Assembly (NCBI RefSeq): GCF_026262505.1
Contig: NC_067203.1
Span: forward strand, 17,961,411 to 18,025,410
DNA from: Trichomonas vaginalis G3
Taxonomy: Eukaryota > Parabasalia > Trichomonadida > Trichomonadidae
DNA length: 64,000 nt
Direction: 5' to 3'
Under the pieces are notes generated by a model. That model ran no database searches. It was not told the DNA's origin and saw nothing but the letters and a program-made list of their open reading frames with translations. A program made the position numbers and the translations under genes. Positions 26,971 through 37,839 of the stretch are shown piece after piece (the first letter of the stretch is position 1; each line of letters opens with the position of its first letter).

Positions 26971-29751
26971 CTATTGATTAACCCAAACAAACGAATTATC
27001 CTTTTGTTCGGCAAGTAAATCGACACTTTCTTCGTAAGTAATGTTAGGAGCTGAATCATGGTTAGTTGTATTAAATATCCAGTTTATCATCTTCGAATCC
27101 AACTCATTCGCTTTGTTGTCAGCGAGAATTGCGATCCATTTTGTATCTTTGCATCTTTTAGCGCATTCTTCATGTATCTTTGCTCTGAAACAGTCAACAA
27201 ACATTTCTGCAAACTGTTCTGACCTTATCGAACCATCTTCTTCTGCAAATAAAATATTAATTACGAAATCTTTGACTTTTATGAGATCTTGCTTATAAAG
27301 GAATGGTTCATTATCAGATAGAAGCCTAAGAAATGCTTGTGCCATCTTACCATTTGGAATTTTGTGAGAAATCTTTTCAAATTCCAAGTTTAAATAAAAA
27401 GCATAAGCAATTTGATACATCTGTTCTTTTGTACCACCAAATGTCAAACTGTTGATCTTAAAATTAACAGGACATTTCGAATGTATCTCGATTTTGAAAT
27501 CTGGAATGGAAATCAAGGCTTTTGGATCTTTTTCGCCAATTATTTCTATTATGTAATTGCAGATCTGGTCTTTTTCTAGGAAAAGCAGCTGGAAAAGCTT
27601 TTCTGAATCTTTTAATAAGAAATTTGCAATTGTAGAATGGTTATTCCTAAAGCAGCCGTAGATAAAGTCATATTTAATGTTATCCGCGTCGTTTAGTAAT
27701 GAAAAGATGCTGATCAGGTCTTTTATTGATTGAATAGAATTTTTTGTTCGGTGAGTCAAGGCAGCTTTGACTATTTTCGAGTCATACTGCGAGAAGTCAA
27801 CACCTGTAATGAGATTCTTGTTCGCAAGTATCTTTCCATCCTTGCATTTTACAATAGAAAGATCTCTCATCAAAGCTAAGTCATATTCTAGAGTAGAAAC
27901 GGGTAAACTATCCGCGGAGATGTTAATTATGATTTTTTCTTTGTTCTTAAGACTTTGGATAATTAAGGGATAGTCTCTCAAATTTGATAAAAGTGACAAG
28001 TTAATGATCGTTGCTATTTTGTCCATATTTTCATTTAATGTATGGTAGAGGACGATTTTGAAGAGTGCGCATTCTTTGTCATCAGCTAAAACATTACTTT
28101 CATCGGTCATGCTACATAACGCGATGACTTTATCTACGGATAATTTCGAAAAACACTGTACAAGCTCAAGCCACATCAATCTGTAGAACTTATACTGCCA
28201 CAAGAGCTTTATGAACTTCATAAGCTCTATGAAAATGAACTCTCTATCGGTTTCTTCGATCCAATCTGTATAAGCAAAAATAAAAAGGTCTCTGACGAAA
28301 CAGAGAGGCAAATCAGTTAGAGCATCTGACCATTTTTCGTATCTTGCTACTAATACTTTCTTTTCTGCTACTAAATTCTCATAAAATACGTAATCATTGA
28401 AATTTAAGACAGTTTTCTTCTGTAAATTCAAGAAATAGTTGTAGCCACGTTCGGAACTGTCTCTCTTATCATTATTGTCTCCTTCCAGGTGAGAATTGAT
28501 TACTTCCTGGAATTTTTGAAATTCTGGTATAATTGGCTGCGAATCAAGGATATAATTCTTCGGACACTTGACTAAGTCAAATGTTTCGTGTGCGAAGAGA
28601 TGAGTTTTCTTGATTTTGATGAGTTTTTTGTTGTAATTTACGCATTTTTTGTTATGATCGGTAATAAAGCCTCCAATTATATAAATAAATACTCTATCTT
28701 GTATAATTGTGCTATATGCTGTCTGCGGAACTGTCAAAGAGAACTTATATTGAGTAAATTCGTCGGTCATAACATTATAAGCTGTCCAAGCTAAAGGAGA
28801 GCTATTAAACTTCTTCTTCGGAGTAATATTAATGGTAGAAAGCATCGAGAGATAGAAATCATGAACAGATCCTGGAGTAATAAACAAATAATGATCTAAA
28901 AGCAAAGATTCGCAAATAAAGATCTTAGAACCACTAATCGGAACTTGGAAAATATCTGGGATGGGTATGCTTTCCCATTTAAGGTAATCTGGGTTAGATG
29001 TATCAATATCCCAGATACAATTAGCGACATCCTGGCCACTAAGTATGTAAATATGTCCGTTTAAGAAAGCTACGGATCTTTCGTGTAAATCTCGGTTTTG
29101 AATTGGATATAATGTCCATTTCGAAGTTTTCATGTCCCAGCTCCAGATTTCGGATAGTTTTACTAATCCTTCTGAGATATCTCCGTATTTGGTCATGCCT
29201 TCGCCACCAATTAGCCACATCTTTTCATTATTTTGATCCCAACAAGCTCCTGCGAAAATTCGAGCGCATGGCCATTGTTCTGTTGACGAATCTGACTGAG
29301 TAATCTTAGCTGGTGTTGATGATGCCGTATTCTTAAAGTGTTTCGTTCCTAAAACAACACCATCAGAATCCCAAGTATGAATTGTGAGATAATTATTGAA
29401 TTCTACTTTAAATGATGTGTTGTCGTCATTGGGAACTTTATACGCTCCTCCAAAGGTTATTGTAGTTTGTCCATTTTTTATGGAAATTAAAGTAGCTCCA
29501 ATAAGATTTGTGTACTTGACGTAGTCACTTTTCGTTTTTATTTCGTTTTCTACAAACTTTATCCAATGTACGTTGCCTGATTTTGGAGAATCTTTAAAAT
29601 CTTTAGATTTTCCTCGTTGGGTAAGGGAATTAATATCACGGTAACCACCAATGATATTAAATCCACCATTTATATATGTATAACTTGCATCTATCGAAAA
29701 GCATTCGTCCGGAATGTCGAAAATCTCTGCATGAAGATCTTCAACATTCAT
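26971..29751 (-). CDS. Kelch-type beta-propeller protein with long helical C-terminus (926 aa)
   Basis: The N-terminal 370 residues contain kelch-like blades with the Gly-Gly signature and following aromatic positions: INGGFNIIGGYRDINS, KMWLIGGEGMTKYGDI then WSWDMKTSKWTLYP, HIYILSGQDVANCIWDID, and VFIYIIGGFITDHNKK. The remaining 550 residues are helical and show no motif I know. Kelch propellers mediate protein interactions, for example in actin regulation or ubiquitin ligases; the partner is unknown. The gene is intronless, as usual in trichomonads. It begins the host block after Polinton 1, and the C-terminal end lies about 60 bp from the MITE. Confidence 0.75.
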   Translation of the reverse strand: MNVEDLHAEIFDIPDECFSIDASYTYINGGFNIIGGYRDINSLTQRGKSKDFKDSPKSGNVHWIKFVENEIKTKSDYVKYTNLIGATLISIKNGQTTITFGGAYKVPNDDNTSFKVEFNNYLTIHTWDSDGVVLGTKHFKNTASSTPAKITQSDSSTEQWPCARIFAGACWDQNNEKMWLIGGEGMTKYGDISEGLVKLSEIWSWDMKTSKWTLYPIQNRDLHERSVAFLNGHIYILSGQDVANCIWDIDTSNPDYLKWESIPIPDIFQVPISGSKIFICESLLLDHYLFITPGSVHDFYLSMLSTINITPKKKFNSSPLAWTAYNVMTDEFTQYKFSLTVPQTAYSTIIQDRVFIYIIGGFITDHNKKCVNYNKKLIKIKKTHLFAHETFDLVKCPKNYILDSQPIIPEFQKFQEVINSHLEGDNNDKRDSSERGYNYFLNLQKKTVLNFNDYVFYENLVAEKKVLVARYEKWSDALTDLPLCFVRDLFIFAYTDWIEETDREFIFIELMKFIKLLWQYKFYRLMWLELVQCFSKLSVDKVIALCSMTDESNVLADDKECALFKIVLYHTLNENMDKIATIINLSLLSNLRDYPLIIQSLKNKEKIIINISADSLPVSTLEYDLALMRDLSIVKCKDGKILANKNLITGVDFSQYDSKIVKAALTHRTKNSIQSIKDLISIFSLLNDADNIKYDFIYGCFRNNHSTIANFLLKDSEKLFQLLFLEKDQICNYIIEIIGEKDPKALISIPDFKIEIHSKCPVNFKINSLTFGGTKEQMYQIAYAFYLNLEFEKISHKIPNGKMAQAFLRLLSDNEPFLYKQDLIKVKDFVINILFAEEDGSIRSEQFAEMFVDCFRAKIHEECAKRCKDTKWIAILADNKANELDSKMINWIFNTTNHDSAPNITYEESVDLLAEQKDNSFVWVNQ

Positions 29752-30449
29752 TTATCACGTCACATGTCTGAGCTGTTTAAAAATTTATGCAGAAATCTTA
29801 TTATTATATTCACCATTGCTAAACTTTCAGTAGAAAACATTTTTATAGTTAAATTTTGGAAGGATTCTTGGAAACGGTTGCAATATTCATGATAGTATCA
29901 TGAATCACATATCCTGTAATGATTTTATAAATTGTTTAGCACTATATTCCAATTGAAATATTAAGATCAAATGCATGATTCAGACAAAAGAGCAATTCTT
30001 TGCCAAATAAGAGATCCACATGCTAATTCTTTATATAAAGCGCATCTGCATTTAAAATTTTGCCCATTGTGAAATAAGAAGTTCATGAATTTATTTATAT
30101 TTGTTTTCTGCTGCATAATGAAGAGGTGTAATTCTAGACGAATCACTTGACAATTGGTATATGTGAAATCAGAAGATAAGCTATTTTCATATGGAAAAAT
30201 AGAACTAGGGCCTTCGGGGTTTTAAAATGTGATAATTTTCGGCTCATCGCAGTTTTTTTTTTGAAAAGTATGATTCTAATAGATTGAAGGGAAAAATAAT
30301 CAAATATGGGTTTATGGCTAATATATGATATAAAGCATATAATGAAATATCGAATGTGCTAATTTGCAATGAAGATATATATCTAGAAATGCATGGAATT
30401 GCATCTAATCAAAATTTTGAATTTTTATATTCCAACAAAAAGTGACAAA
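29752..30449. other. Intergenic region between divergent host genes
   Basis: About 700 bp, AT-rich, no convincing gene. It holds a perfect small palindrome at 29885-29905 (ATTCATGATAGTATCATGAA plus T). Promoters for the kelch gene (left) and the unknown gene (right) must lie here; AAAAAGTGACAAA directly precedes the ATG at 30450. Confidence 0.5.
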
Positions 30450-31598
30450 ATGAGTGAGCAGTCATATTTCTTTTATTTGCCACCTGGTATCCTTAAAGTT
30501 GAGCAAATTCAAACACTTTTATTTAATCCAAATCCAGACATCCAGTTTACTGGCGGAACAATTGAAGTAAATGGAGTTTCAAACCAATTAAAAGAACCAA
30601 CAACAAGTAGAGGGCTTTGGTTTTGGCGTGTTTATGACTACCCTATGTTGTCAACTCTAAATTGCTCGAAATTATCAATAGATCTCAATGGATATCAAAA
30701 ATTTGAGTATGACCTTGACGAATTAACATTTATTTCTCAAACGGAAGAGAAAATAAGAAAAGAAAACTTGTCAAATTCATTTATTTTTGAATTTAAAGCA
30801 GGTTTCTTTGTTAAAAACGGAGATGCAACAAAGAAAACAATTTCCATTGACAAACTCAATATTTTACACTATCAGAAAAGAATGGCTTACGAAAAAGCAT
30901 GCGAGCAAAACCAAACCAACACACAGCGATTTGAAGCTCTCTGTTCTGAAGGTTTTAACGAATTTTTCGACCAATTTACACAATTCAACGAAAAAAGAAG
31001 TCGAAACAGGATAATAACATACGAGAAGAAAGTCAAAGAGCTAGAAGATTATCCAGTTTCTCCATTTTTAGATCCCGATGCCAAAATTAACGATGAAGTA
31101 AGAGAAAAGAAGGCAGAATCAACAGAAAAATGTCTTTTAGACAACGTACCTCCAAAACCAGATTTCGTTCCAAATAATATCGATTTTACTCCTTCTCAAG
31201 CTGATATAAAGCAATTCCTAGCTGATTTGAATCCACTATTCCAATTAGAAGAAGACAAACAGCTGTTTTGCAACATAAAAATTGACGATCCAGATATTCA
31301 ATCCCAAAAAATGTTCTGCTTCAATTTGGGACATTTCCTTGTCTTGTTTTCAGCATTTACAGGAATATCATTCGATTACCGCATATCAATGTTCGAAGGA
31401 GCATGGAAAATCGAAGATAGATTTACAGGTTTGGAAATTAAGAAGGATACTATCACTAAAGCTAATCCTATTGACAATCCATACAGAAATGCTCTCATTT
31501 CTTGTCTTATTAAGCTTTGTACTGAACTTAAAATACCAAAGTCAAGTTCAGTCGCCAAAATGATCGGTGACCTCCAAAAGTATTACACTCAGCTATAA
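30450..31598 (+). CDS. Unknown host protein (382 aa)
   Basis: I chose MSEQSYFFYLPPGILKVEQI at 30450 over the Met at 30393, because the upstream part is low quality and AAAAAGTGACAAA, which also precedes VPS53, lies just before this ATG. The protein has an N-terminal beta-like region (GGTIEVNGVSNQLKE), a central Lys/Glu helical segment that may be coiled (EKKVKELEDYPVSPF), a Pro/Asp-rich linker and a compact C-terminal helical region (FNLGHFLVLFSAFTGISFDY). No family recognised and no signal peptide or membrane segment. Cytoplasmic location is inferred. Confidence 0.7.
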   Translation: MSEQSYFFYLPPGILKVEQIQTLLFNPNPDIQFTGGTIEVNGVSNQLKEPTTSRGLWFWRVYDYPMLSTLNCSKLSIDLNGYQKFEYDLDELTFISQTEEKIRKENLSNSFIFEFKAGFFVKNGDATKKTISIDKLNILHYQKRMAYEKACEQNQTNTQRFEALCSEGFNEFFDQFTQFNEKRSRNRIITYEKKVKELEDYPVSPFLDPDAKINDEVREKKAESTEKCLLDNVPPKPDFVPNNIDFTPSQADIKQFLADLNPLFQLEEDKQLFCNIKIDDPDIQSQKMFCFNLGHFLVLFSAFTGISFDYRISMFEGAWKIEDRFTGLEIKKDTITKANPIDNPYRNALISCLIKLCTELKIPKSSSVAKMIGDLQKYYTQL

Positions 31599-32182
31599 AT
31601 AAGCTGTTTATTGTTTATTATTGAAAAAATAAATTGAAAATGTTTAATTTTCATATTTATATTAGTTTTTACAGCATTTCATCCCATTAAATCTAATCTC
31701 AATGCTCAAAACTATTTCATCCCCTCAAGCTTTATTGTTACAAAATGATATGAAAGATTTTATAAATAATGCAAAATAAAGTTTATAACTCAAGCGGTTT
31801 CATATAGGTAAAAGCGATTCATTGTGTATATTAAATATGCTTAATGGTTAATTTTGAGCAATTCATATCAAATTATGAGACAAGTTCATATATTTCAGCT
31901 TGGAAAAAATTGAAAATATTTTTATATGCACTTGTCTCATAATTGTTATTTTAGTAGGATTTCATTAAAAATTATTCATAAAAAATTGATTGAAAATATA
32001 ATCACTCACAAATGAGTTATTGATAATGATACAAGAAGACTCATTATTTCAAATGTATTGGCTTTACATTGTGCAGATAAAATCACCAAATTATCTTCAT
32101 TTCAACTCAAATTTATTAAAAGAACTTATCAATTATATACAATGATAAACAAACACATATTTATTCATAAGAAACATATTAA
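31599..32182. other. Convergent intergenic region with a stem-loop at 31871-31944
   Basis: About 580 bp between two convergent genes. It has one clear inverted repeat: AATTATGAGACAAGTTCATA at 31871 and its near-complement TATGCACTTGTCTCATAATT at about 31925-31944, loop about 26 bp. This could be a degraded small transposon or a transcript-end structure. Nothing else is seen. Confidence 0.55.
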
Positions 32183-33715
32183 TTATAATTCTTCAGCCTC
32201 ATTAAGACCAGCAAAACCTCTAATTACGTCGGGAATAACAAAATCGCATTTCTTGACTCTTTCCAATCTATCTTTTTCAGATTGTTTCTTTTCTTTCAAC
32301 GCTTTCATTCTATTTTGTCTCTTAATGTGATCAGGAATTTCGACCATTATTTCTGTAGGACAATTTCTAGATTTCATCCAGTTTAATAACTCATCTGTTG
32401 ATACTCCGCATGCCTCTCTCATTGCCTCTATTGTCATAGCTGTATCCGTGTCAGCAAATTCACTTCTATCAAGTATTTCCAATGTGTCAAAAAGTGTCTC
32501 TTTTGAAATTGGCTCTCCAGACAATAACAATCTTCGAAATGTCATGATTAACAATTTCGAATTTCCTTCTTTTAGTCCACCTATTTCTTTAATAAGGTGG
32601 CCAAGCTTCTGCCAAGCGTTCTTTCTATAAGGTAAAGAACTTGGATCTGTTTTTGCTTCTTTTGCTGCCATGGTCCAACTCAAGTAATGTTCCTCTCCTT
32701 TTCCTGGAGGCAAAGTCATTGTTCTTCTGCAAACTTTCTCTGTTATTTCAACTTCTTTCTCAAAGGCTTTACGGCTTTGGAATGTACGTGATATTGCATC
32801 TTGTCGTTCCTTCATTACTTGACTTCTTTTTCTGTTTGCTAAAGAAGTTTTTGTTTTACAATCTTCTCTGAATTTTTTCATCATTTCGACTTCGGAACGT
32901 GTGAAAGGAACTCTGTCTTTTGTCCAAAAGACATCTTCGTTGCTGAGATCAACTAACAATGATTGTTTCTTCTCTTCTTCCTCTTTTTTCATTAATTCTA
33001 ATGTATTTCTTGAAAAAACGGTTTTAATTTTGCCAAGTTTGAAAACACTCATTGGAAAATCTTCTTCGTTATCTATTTCTGTAAATGGACGTGAATTTGG
33101 TCGAAATACTTTTTTCATATTAACTTTTACGATTTGTGACTCCGCTCGCTTTGGAATACCGACTGTTTCTTGTCGGCGTGGAATAACAGGAAAAGGATTC
33201 TCTCCTGCTTCTAAATTTTCCTTCCCTTGGACAGATCTAAGTGTAAGTTTTCCCATACAGTCAATAAGATTGCCATTGTAGTCTACTTGTTTCGATATTC
33301 CTGTTTGAGGTCGATTTTGTCTTGCTAAACGCTTCTGATTGATAGATAAATATAATTTTTTGAAAGATGACTGATGTCCTTGTGTTTCATCCTCAGTATT
33401 GTATTCTCTTTTCGATTCTTTTGGTAAGTCTATGTTATTTTCTGGATTAAGAAGATCTTCTGTAATTTTTTCATCAAATAATTTAATTTTTTCATCAATT
33501 TCTTTTGCATCTGCAAAATCATGCGATAAAGTTGACTCTGATACTAATGGTAATCCTTGTTCGATTGGTTTGACAGATCCTGCTGTTTGCCAACGATATT
33601 TTTCAAAAATTGAAGAAACGCCTTGAAGATTTGAAACATGAGCTGGAGTTTGATGAATCCTTATCTTATTATAACTATATGGAATCTCTTGATGCTTTGT
33701 TTCTCCAACTTCCAT
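32183..33715 (-). CDS. Unknown host protein (510 aa), divergent from the RPAP1-like gene
   Basis: A hydrophilic, charged protein. Noticeable parts: a Ser/Lys/Glu-rich N-terminal third, FRPNSRPFTEIDNEEDFPMS in the middle, a coiled or helical region (LELMKKEEEEKKQSLLVDLS, MKKFREDCKTKTSLANRKRS), a folded-looking helical domain near residues 350-450 (AWQKLGHLIKEIGGLKEGNS, LLLSGEPISKETLFDTLEIL) and a basic helix close to the end (RQNRMKALKEKKQSEKDRLE). No family recognised. It shares a 76 bp intergenic promoter with the gene at 33792, so the two are probably transcribed divergently. Confidence 0.7.
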   Translation of the reverse strand: MEVGETKHQEIPYSYNKIRIHQTPAHVSNLQGVSSIFEKYRWQTAGSVKPIEQGLPLVSESTLSHDFADAKEIDEKIKLFDEKITEDLLNPENNIDLPKESKREYNTEDETQGHQSSFKKLYLSINQKRLARQNRPQTGISKQVDYNGNLIDCMGKLTLRSVQGKENLEAGENPFPVIPRRQETVGIPKRAESQIVKVNMKKVFRPNSRPFTEIDNEEDFPMSVFKLGKIKTVFSRNTLELMKKEEEEKKQSLLVDLSNEDVFWTKDRVPFTRSEVEMMKKFREDCKTKTSLANRKRSQVMKERQDAISRTFQSRKAFEKEVEITEKVCRRTMTLPPGKGEEHYLSWTMAAKEAKTDPSSLPYRKNAWQKLGHLIKEIGGLKEGNSKLLIMTFRRLLLSGEPISKETLFDTLEILDRSEFADTDTAMTIEAMREACGVSTDELLNWMKSRNCPTEIMVEIPDHIKRQNRMKALKEKKQSEKDRLERVKKCDFVIPDVIRGFAGLNEAEEL

Positions 33716-33791
33716 ATATAAAAAAAATTTATAACAAATTATCCCCTGAAATTTTTAGAGAGACCCTTTTATTTTATAATTGTTTCATCAA

Positions 33792-35750
33792 ATGACCGAA
33801 GAAAATCATCAATCAAGCATTGCTGCAGTGACGGGTGATGTGATAGAGCACGAGTCTCGTCCTCCACCTAAAAAGAAAGTCACTACTCAAGCTTTTCCCG
33901 AAGTTAAAAAATTTACTACGAAACCAGTCCTAAAAGAAAAGCCACCACCACCGCCACCATCTATCGAGAAAGAAGTTGCAGAAGAAGAATCAATGCCTCC
34001 TCCAGATGAGTCACTTACGAAAAATGCTTCTAGATACGATTTAAGCGGTAAAAATATAACAGGAATGAAATCATCAGATGAAACATACAATCAGGGACTT
34101 CATAATCATGGAGATAGCCCAGATACTCCAGGATACGCTATATATGAATTGGCTACTTTATGTAGGTCCGCAAACATCTCACAAAGAGCTGCAGCATTCC
34201 AAACTCTCATGAAAATTGTCAAAAACAACAGTGAAAGTATAATGAGTGACTTAAAAATGGTTCAAATTCACAAAATTTGCATAAATGCATACAATCCTCC
34301 AACATCAGCAACTATACAGCAATACGCAGGTTCAATAATCTTAATGCTCGTTACTCACTTTAAAGAACCTCTTTCAATTTACCCTTATCCTGCAATTCCG
34401 ATGCATTCTCTTTATACAAATGATTTTGCTCCATATTTACTTGATCTTTGCAATATTGGCGAGCTTGATTCACGTATGTACGATGCTGCAGCTACAGTTC
34501 TTGTAGGAAGTGAAAAAATTCCAATGAAATTCCTAGATAAAGCAAAACTTTCACTTCCTTTGCTCCATTTCATCAGATCAGCATTTATTAACTGGGGAAT
34601 TATCATTGGAAGTAATTTTGTTGACAAAGCTCTTAAACAAAACAAAGATATCGAAATGATGAAAGAAGCTGCAGTTATTTCTAGATTCCATTCGAAGATC
34701 CCGCCTATTGATGATATAAAGAAGATGCCAACTATCGTACAAATCATTTTACTCTCAAGAATTGAAGATCCAACACCATATGATTGGCTTCTAAAGGGAT
34801 CTATCGAACTTTGCCCAGACCACTTTGTTTTGGAGTTCGTAACAAACTGCGCACTGCATAAGATGGTCGACGAAAACACGATCAGAGAAATTATTAAAAA
34901 ATCCAAGTTCTGCCAACCAGTTGTTGCTCTTTCTGAGATCATACATGAGAAGCCACAGCTACCAGCATTTCCAAAAACCGAAGAAGAATGCTGGGAAAGG
35001 AGAGATGAAGTTGTCGGATTTGTCGAGTACGTTTTGTTGCATGATGACTTCAGTTTACTACCTGATTTGTTCAAATGTCTCTTTACTTTCACAAATCCAA
35101 GCGCTGATATTCTTATGGAACATTTATTTAACTCAAGAGCTCCTCCTGGCCGACCACTCAACCCAGAGGAAGTTTTTAAGATCATTGATAATTGTCCTGC
35201 CGCGGATTTACCAAGAATTTTCGAAGTTGGAAAGTATTTTCCGTTGCATTTCACCGGAAGATTCTTCCTTCGCAAGGATTGCTTCGAGCAAGCACCTCTT
35301 TTCGAGAAATTCTTGGATACAATCCCAGATCCGATGACTTCTGTCCACATTTGGGAATGTGATACTGAAGCATTCTTGGAAAAGTTCATGGATGGCTACG
35401 AATTACCTGCTTTCCAGAAATACGCGTTAATGTGCGTCACACAAGGAGCAGATATCGAAGTAAGACACGTAATGTGGGATAAATTACAAGGAATTGCTTC
35501 CCAGTTCACAGTTGACTTCGAAAGGAAGGACCATTACACACCGTATGAAGATGATCTCGATACTGTTCATGATATCATTGATTGTTTGTCTTCAAATGAG
35601 ATGATTTTGAAAGGAGCTTTGAAAGTCGGATACAACATTGTACATAATCTTTTGAAGCATTACAAAGGTGATGTAAGAGGTCAGTTGATTATGGAGCACG
35701 TTCTGGAAATGCCATTGGACTGGCAAGAAGAAATGCTCAAAGATCTTTGA
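33792..35750 (+). CDS. RPAP1-like RNA polymerase II-associated protein (652 aa)
   Basis: RPAP1 helps assemble or import RNA polymerase II and link it to other factors. The signature is in the RPAP1 C-domain: RYDLSGKNI at residues 81-89, then QGLHNHGDSPDTPGYAIYEL at 101-120 and LCRS..ISQRAAAFQTLMKI, matching the GLHHHG..P..AGY..EL..L.RS...QR pattern of the family. The rest is alpha-helical, as expected for its repeats. The first 75 residues are Pro/Glu-rich and disordered. The protein is shorter than animal RPAP1 and lacks a clear N-terminal RPAP1_N part. The ATG at 33792 follows TTTCATCAA, a good trichomonad initiator (TCA). Confidence 0.75.
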   Translation: MTEENHQSSIAAVTGDVIEHESRPPPKKKVTTQAFPEVKKFTTKPVLKEKPPPPPPSIEKEVAEEESMPPPDESLTKNASRYDLSGKNITGMKSSDETYNQGLHNHGDSPDTPGYAIYELATLCRSANISQRAAAFQTLMKIVKNNSESIMSDLKMVQIHKICINAYNPPTSATIQQYAGSIILMLVTHFKEPLSIYPYPAIPMHSLYTNDFAPYLLDLCNIGELDSRMYDAAATVLVGSEKIPMKFLDKAKLSLPLLHFIRSAFINWGIIIGSNFVDKALKQNKDIEMMKEAAVISRFHSKIPPIDDIKKMPTIVQIILLSRIEDPTPYDWLLKGSIELCPDHFVLEFVTNCALHKMVDENTIREIIKKSKFCQPVVALSEIIHEKPQLPAFPKTEEECWERRDEVVGFVEYVLLHDDFSLLPDLFKCLFTFTNPSADILMEHLFNSRAPPGRPLNPEEVFKIIDNCPAADLPRIFEVGKYFPLHFTGRFFLRKDCFEQAPLFEKFLDTIPDPMTSVHIWECDTEAFLEKFMDGYELPAFQKYALMCVTQGADIEVRHVMWDKLQGIASQFTVDFERKDHYTPYEDDLDTVHDIIDCLSSNEMILKGALKVGYNIVHNLLKHYKGDVRGQLIMEHVLEMPLDWQEEMLKDL

Positions 35751-35930
35751 TTAGATTTATATAGATTTTATATGAGTTTATAAAATATAGATTATATACT
35801 TATAAATTTTCTCTTTGTTACCATTCAAGCATCTTTTATATATAAAAGACTTATTGTGGAGTTATACAAGCATTTTTTTTTAGTTTTGATTTGAAATATT
35901 GATAGAAATTACATTTGTTTATCAATAATA

Positions 35931-36979
35931 TTAAGGGTGCACACGAGAGAATCATGTAAACTTCAGAATTTAGAACCTTATTTTTAGGCATTATCTTGGC
36001 TACCTATTTAGGCTCGAAAAGCAAAAAATATCAAAAAATACAACTTGACTCCATTATGACCCTTTCATGGCGGTAGTTTTTATCCGCTAGTATTTTCCCT
36101 TTGAATCTCTTTACAATTCGAAATCAAATTCAAACCTCAGTAGAAGAAAGGAAGAATCGACTTACTACGGTTGTAATACGAATAAATACATATATTTAAT
36201 TATTTTTATTTACATAATAATTGTTTGAAGCTCATATTCCATCAAATTTTTAAATAAAAACATTAAAATGTTGAAAATGTTCATATATTTTAATAGGGTT
36301 TTGGCACTTTATTGAGGAATTACTACATACATAGTCGAACTGAACTTGATATTTTGAAATTTAAATTATTTATCAAAATTAAAATTTAACTTGAAATTTA
36401 TAATTATTTAGTCATATTTTGCATAATTCTAAGTAGATTTTGTAAAAAATCAAGAAAGAAAAATTTTAACGTGCTTTATTTTTTCTTTTTTATAATAATA
36501 CATATTATTATATAATTAACATATTCATAATGTTTCACCCTTTCAAAAATATAATCCTCCTCCTCTCAAATAAACGTGCATACGGGTGGCCTCTTTTTTC
36601 AAAAAATTAAAATTTGAAATTTTGGGCTCAAATATTAGAGATTTTTTCAACCTTCAACGATATATGTTGTCTATATCAGACCTCCTTTCTTTTTGATACT
36701 TAACATTGTTCCTAAATCTTAGCCGTTAAGGCTGTTCTGAAAATATTTTTTTTTCGAAAAAATTCGAAAAAAATTCTTAAAATTCAAAAATCCCTTAATT
36801 CCTGAGGATTTTGGAAAAAAGTTTTTACATGAACATGTGTATATTATATGAAGTATATTGATAAGGCAAAAATCAAATTTTATTGCATATTCATCGAGAA
36901 AATAAACTAACGAATCCCTCAAAATTGAGAGGGTAATCCTCCTCCTCTCAAATAAACGTACATACGGGTGCACCCTTAA
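35931..36979. mobile_element. Putative 1.05 kb non-autonomous TTAA element
   Basis: The stretch starts TTAAGGGTGCACACGAGAGA and ends ACGGGTGCACCCTTAA, so the outer 12 bp (TTAAGGGTGCAC) are inverted copies and the target would be TTAA. The interior has no long ORF and is very AT-rich. A 35 bp direct repeat (AATCCTCCTCCTCTCAAATA through CATACGGGTG) occurs at about 36549 and 36935, the second running into the right end. The ends resemble those at 616 and 26810 but the body is unrelated. Short repeats make this moderate evidence. Confidence 0.5.
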
Positions 36980-37245
36980 GAATTCTTAATGGCTAAAAAA
37001 CAGTCACAATCTTTTGCAAAAATGAAGTGCTGTTCTTGAATATTTATTGATATTTGCACTGTGTGAAAGAAAATAGTTGAAAAAGCAATTTTGCACTGAG
37101 ATTCCCAGACAGAGTTATGAAACTAGACTATTTTAATGAAGAAAGCCAACAATATTATCTCAAGTACTATTATTCATTATATGTTATATAAAATCAATCT
37201 ATTTTTAATTGTCGTCCCTCCTCTCATAAAATGACTAACTATTCT

Positions 37246-37800
37246 CTATTCTGTTTTGTCTTCCAAAAAGTATTTTTTCACGTAACCACTTGCAACATCA
37301 AGAGCAGTATTTCCATCAAGATTTGTTGCTTCTTTATTAGCTCCAACAGAGATAAGATATTTAACAACTTCAAGATGACCATTTTCTGATGCTTTAATGA
37401 GTGGAGTATATCCAAACACATTCTTTGCTTCTTTATCAGCTCCAACAGAGATAAGATATTTAACAACTTCAAGTTGACCATTTTCTGATGCACAAACGAG
37501 TGGAGTACGTATAAAAGAAATCTTTGCTTCTTTATCAGCTCCAACAGAGATAAGATATTTAACAACTTCAAGATGACCATTTTCTGATGCTTTAATGAGT
37601 GGAGTATAATTTCCACCATCCCTTGCTTCTTTATCAGCTCCAACAGAGATAAGATATTTAACAACTTCAAGATGACCGTGTTGTGATGCTAAAATGAGTG
37701 GATTGTTATAATCAAAATAATTACCATTCTCTACAAGAGATTTAATACGTTTGAGATTTTCTTTTTCGCATGCATTAGTAAGTGGATCTTCTGAAAACAT
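37246..37800 (-). CDS. Ankyrin-repeat protein with almost identical repeats (184 aa)
   Basis: The start MFSEDPLTNACEKENLKRIK at 37800 is preferred over the Met at 37839, whose extension is a Phe run; TTGTCAAAAATTTTA lies before it. Four to five ankyrin repeats follow, with the consensus TPLIKASENGHLEVVKYLIS then VGADKEA. The repeats are also nearly identical as DNA with a 99 bp period (for example CAACAGAGATAAGATATTTA at each), showing recent unit duplication or gene conversion. Ankyrin proteins bind other proteins; large families of this type occur in trichomonads. Partner unknown; no membrane segment. Confidence 0.85.
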   Translation of the reverse strand: MFSEDPLTNACEKENLKRIKSLVENGNYFDYNNPLILASQHGHLEVVKYLISVGADKEARDGGNYTPLIKASENGHLEVVKYLISVGADKEAKISFIRTPLVCASENGQLEVVKYLISVGADKEAKNVFGYTPLIKASENGHLEVVKYLISVGANKEATNLDGNTALDVASGYVKKYFLEDKTE

Positions 37801-37839
37801 TAAAATTTTTGACAAGTCAAAAAAAAAAAACGTTTGCAA

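Noticed and set aside
31376-31558. Antisense ORFs in the 30450 gene
   Set aside because: Short and without independent promoter or composition support.
34412-35389. 325 aa antisense ORF
   Set aside because: It lies wholly inside the RPAP1-like gene on the other strand and has Ser/Ile/Lys-rich random composition. A shadow frame.
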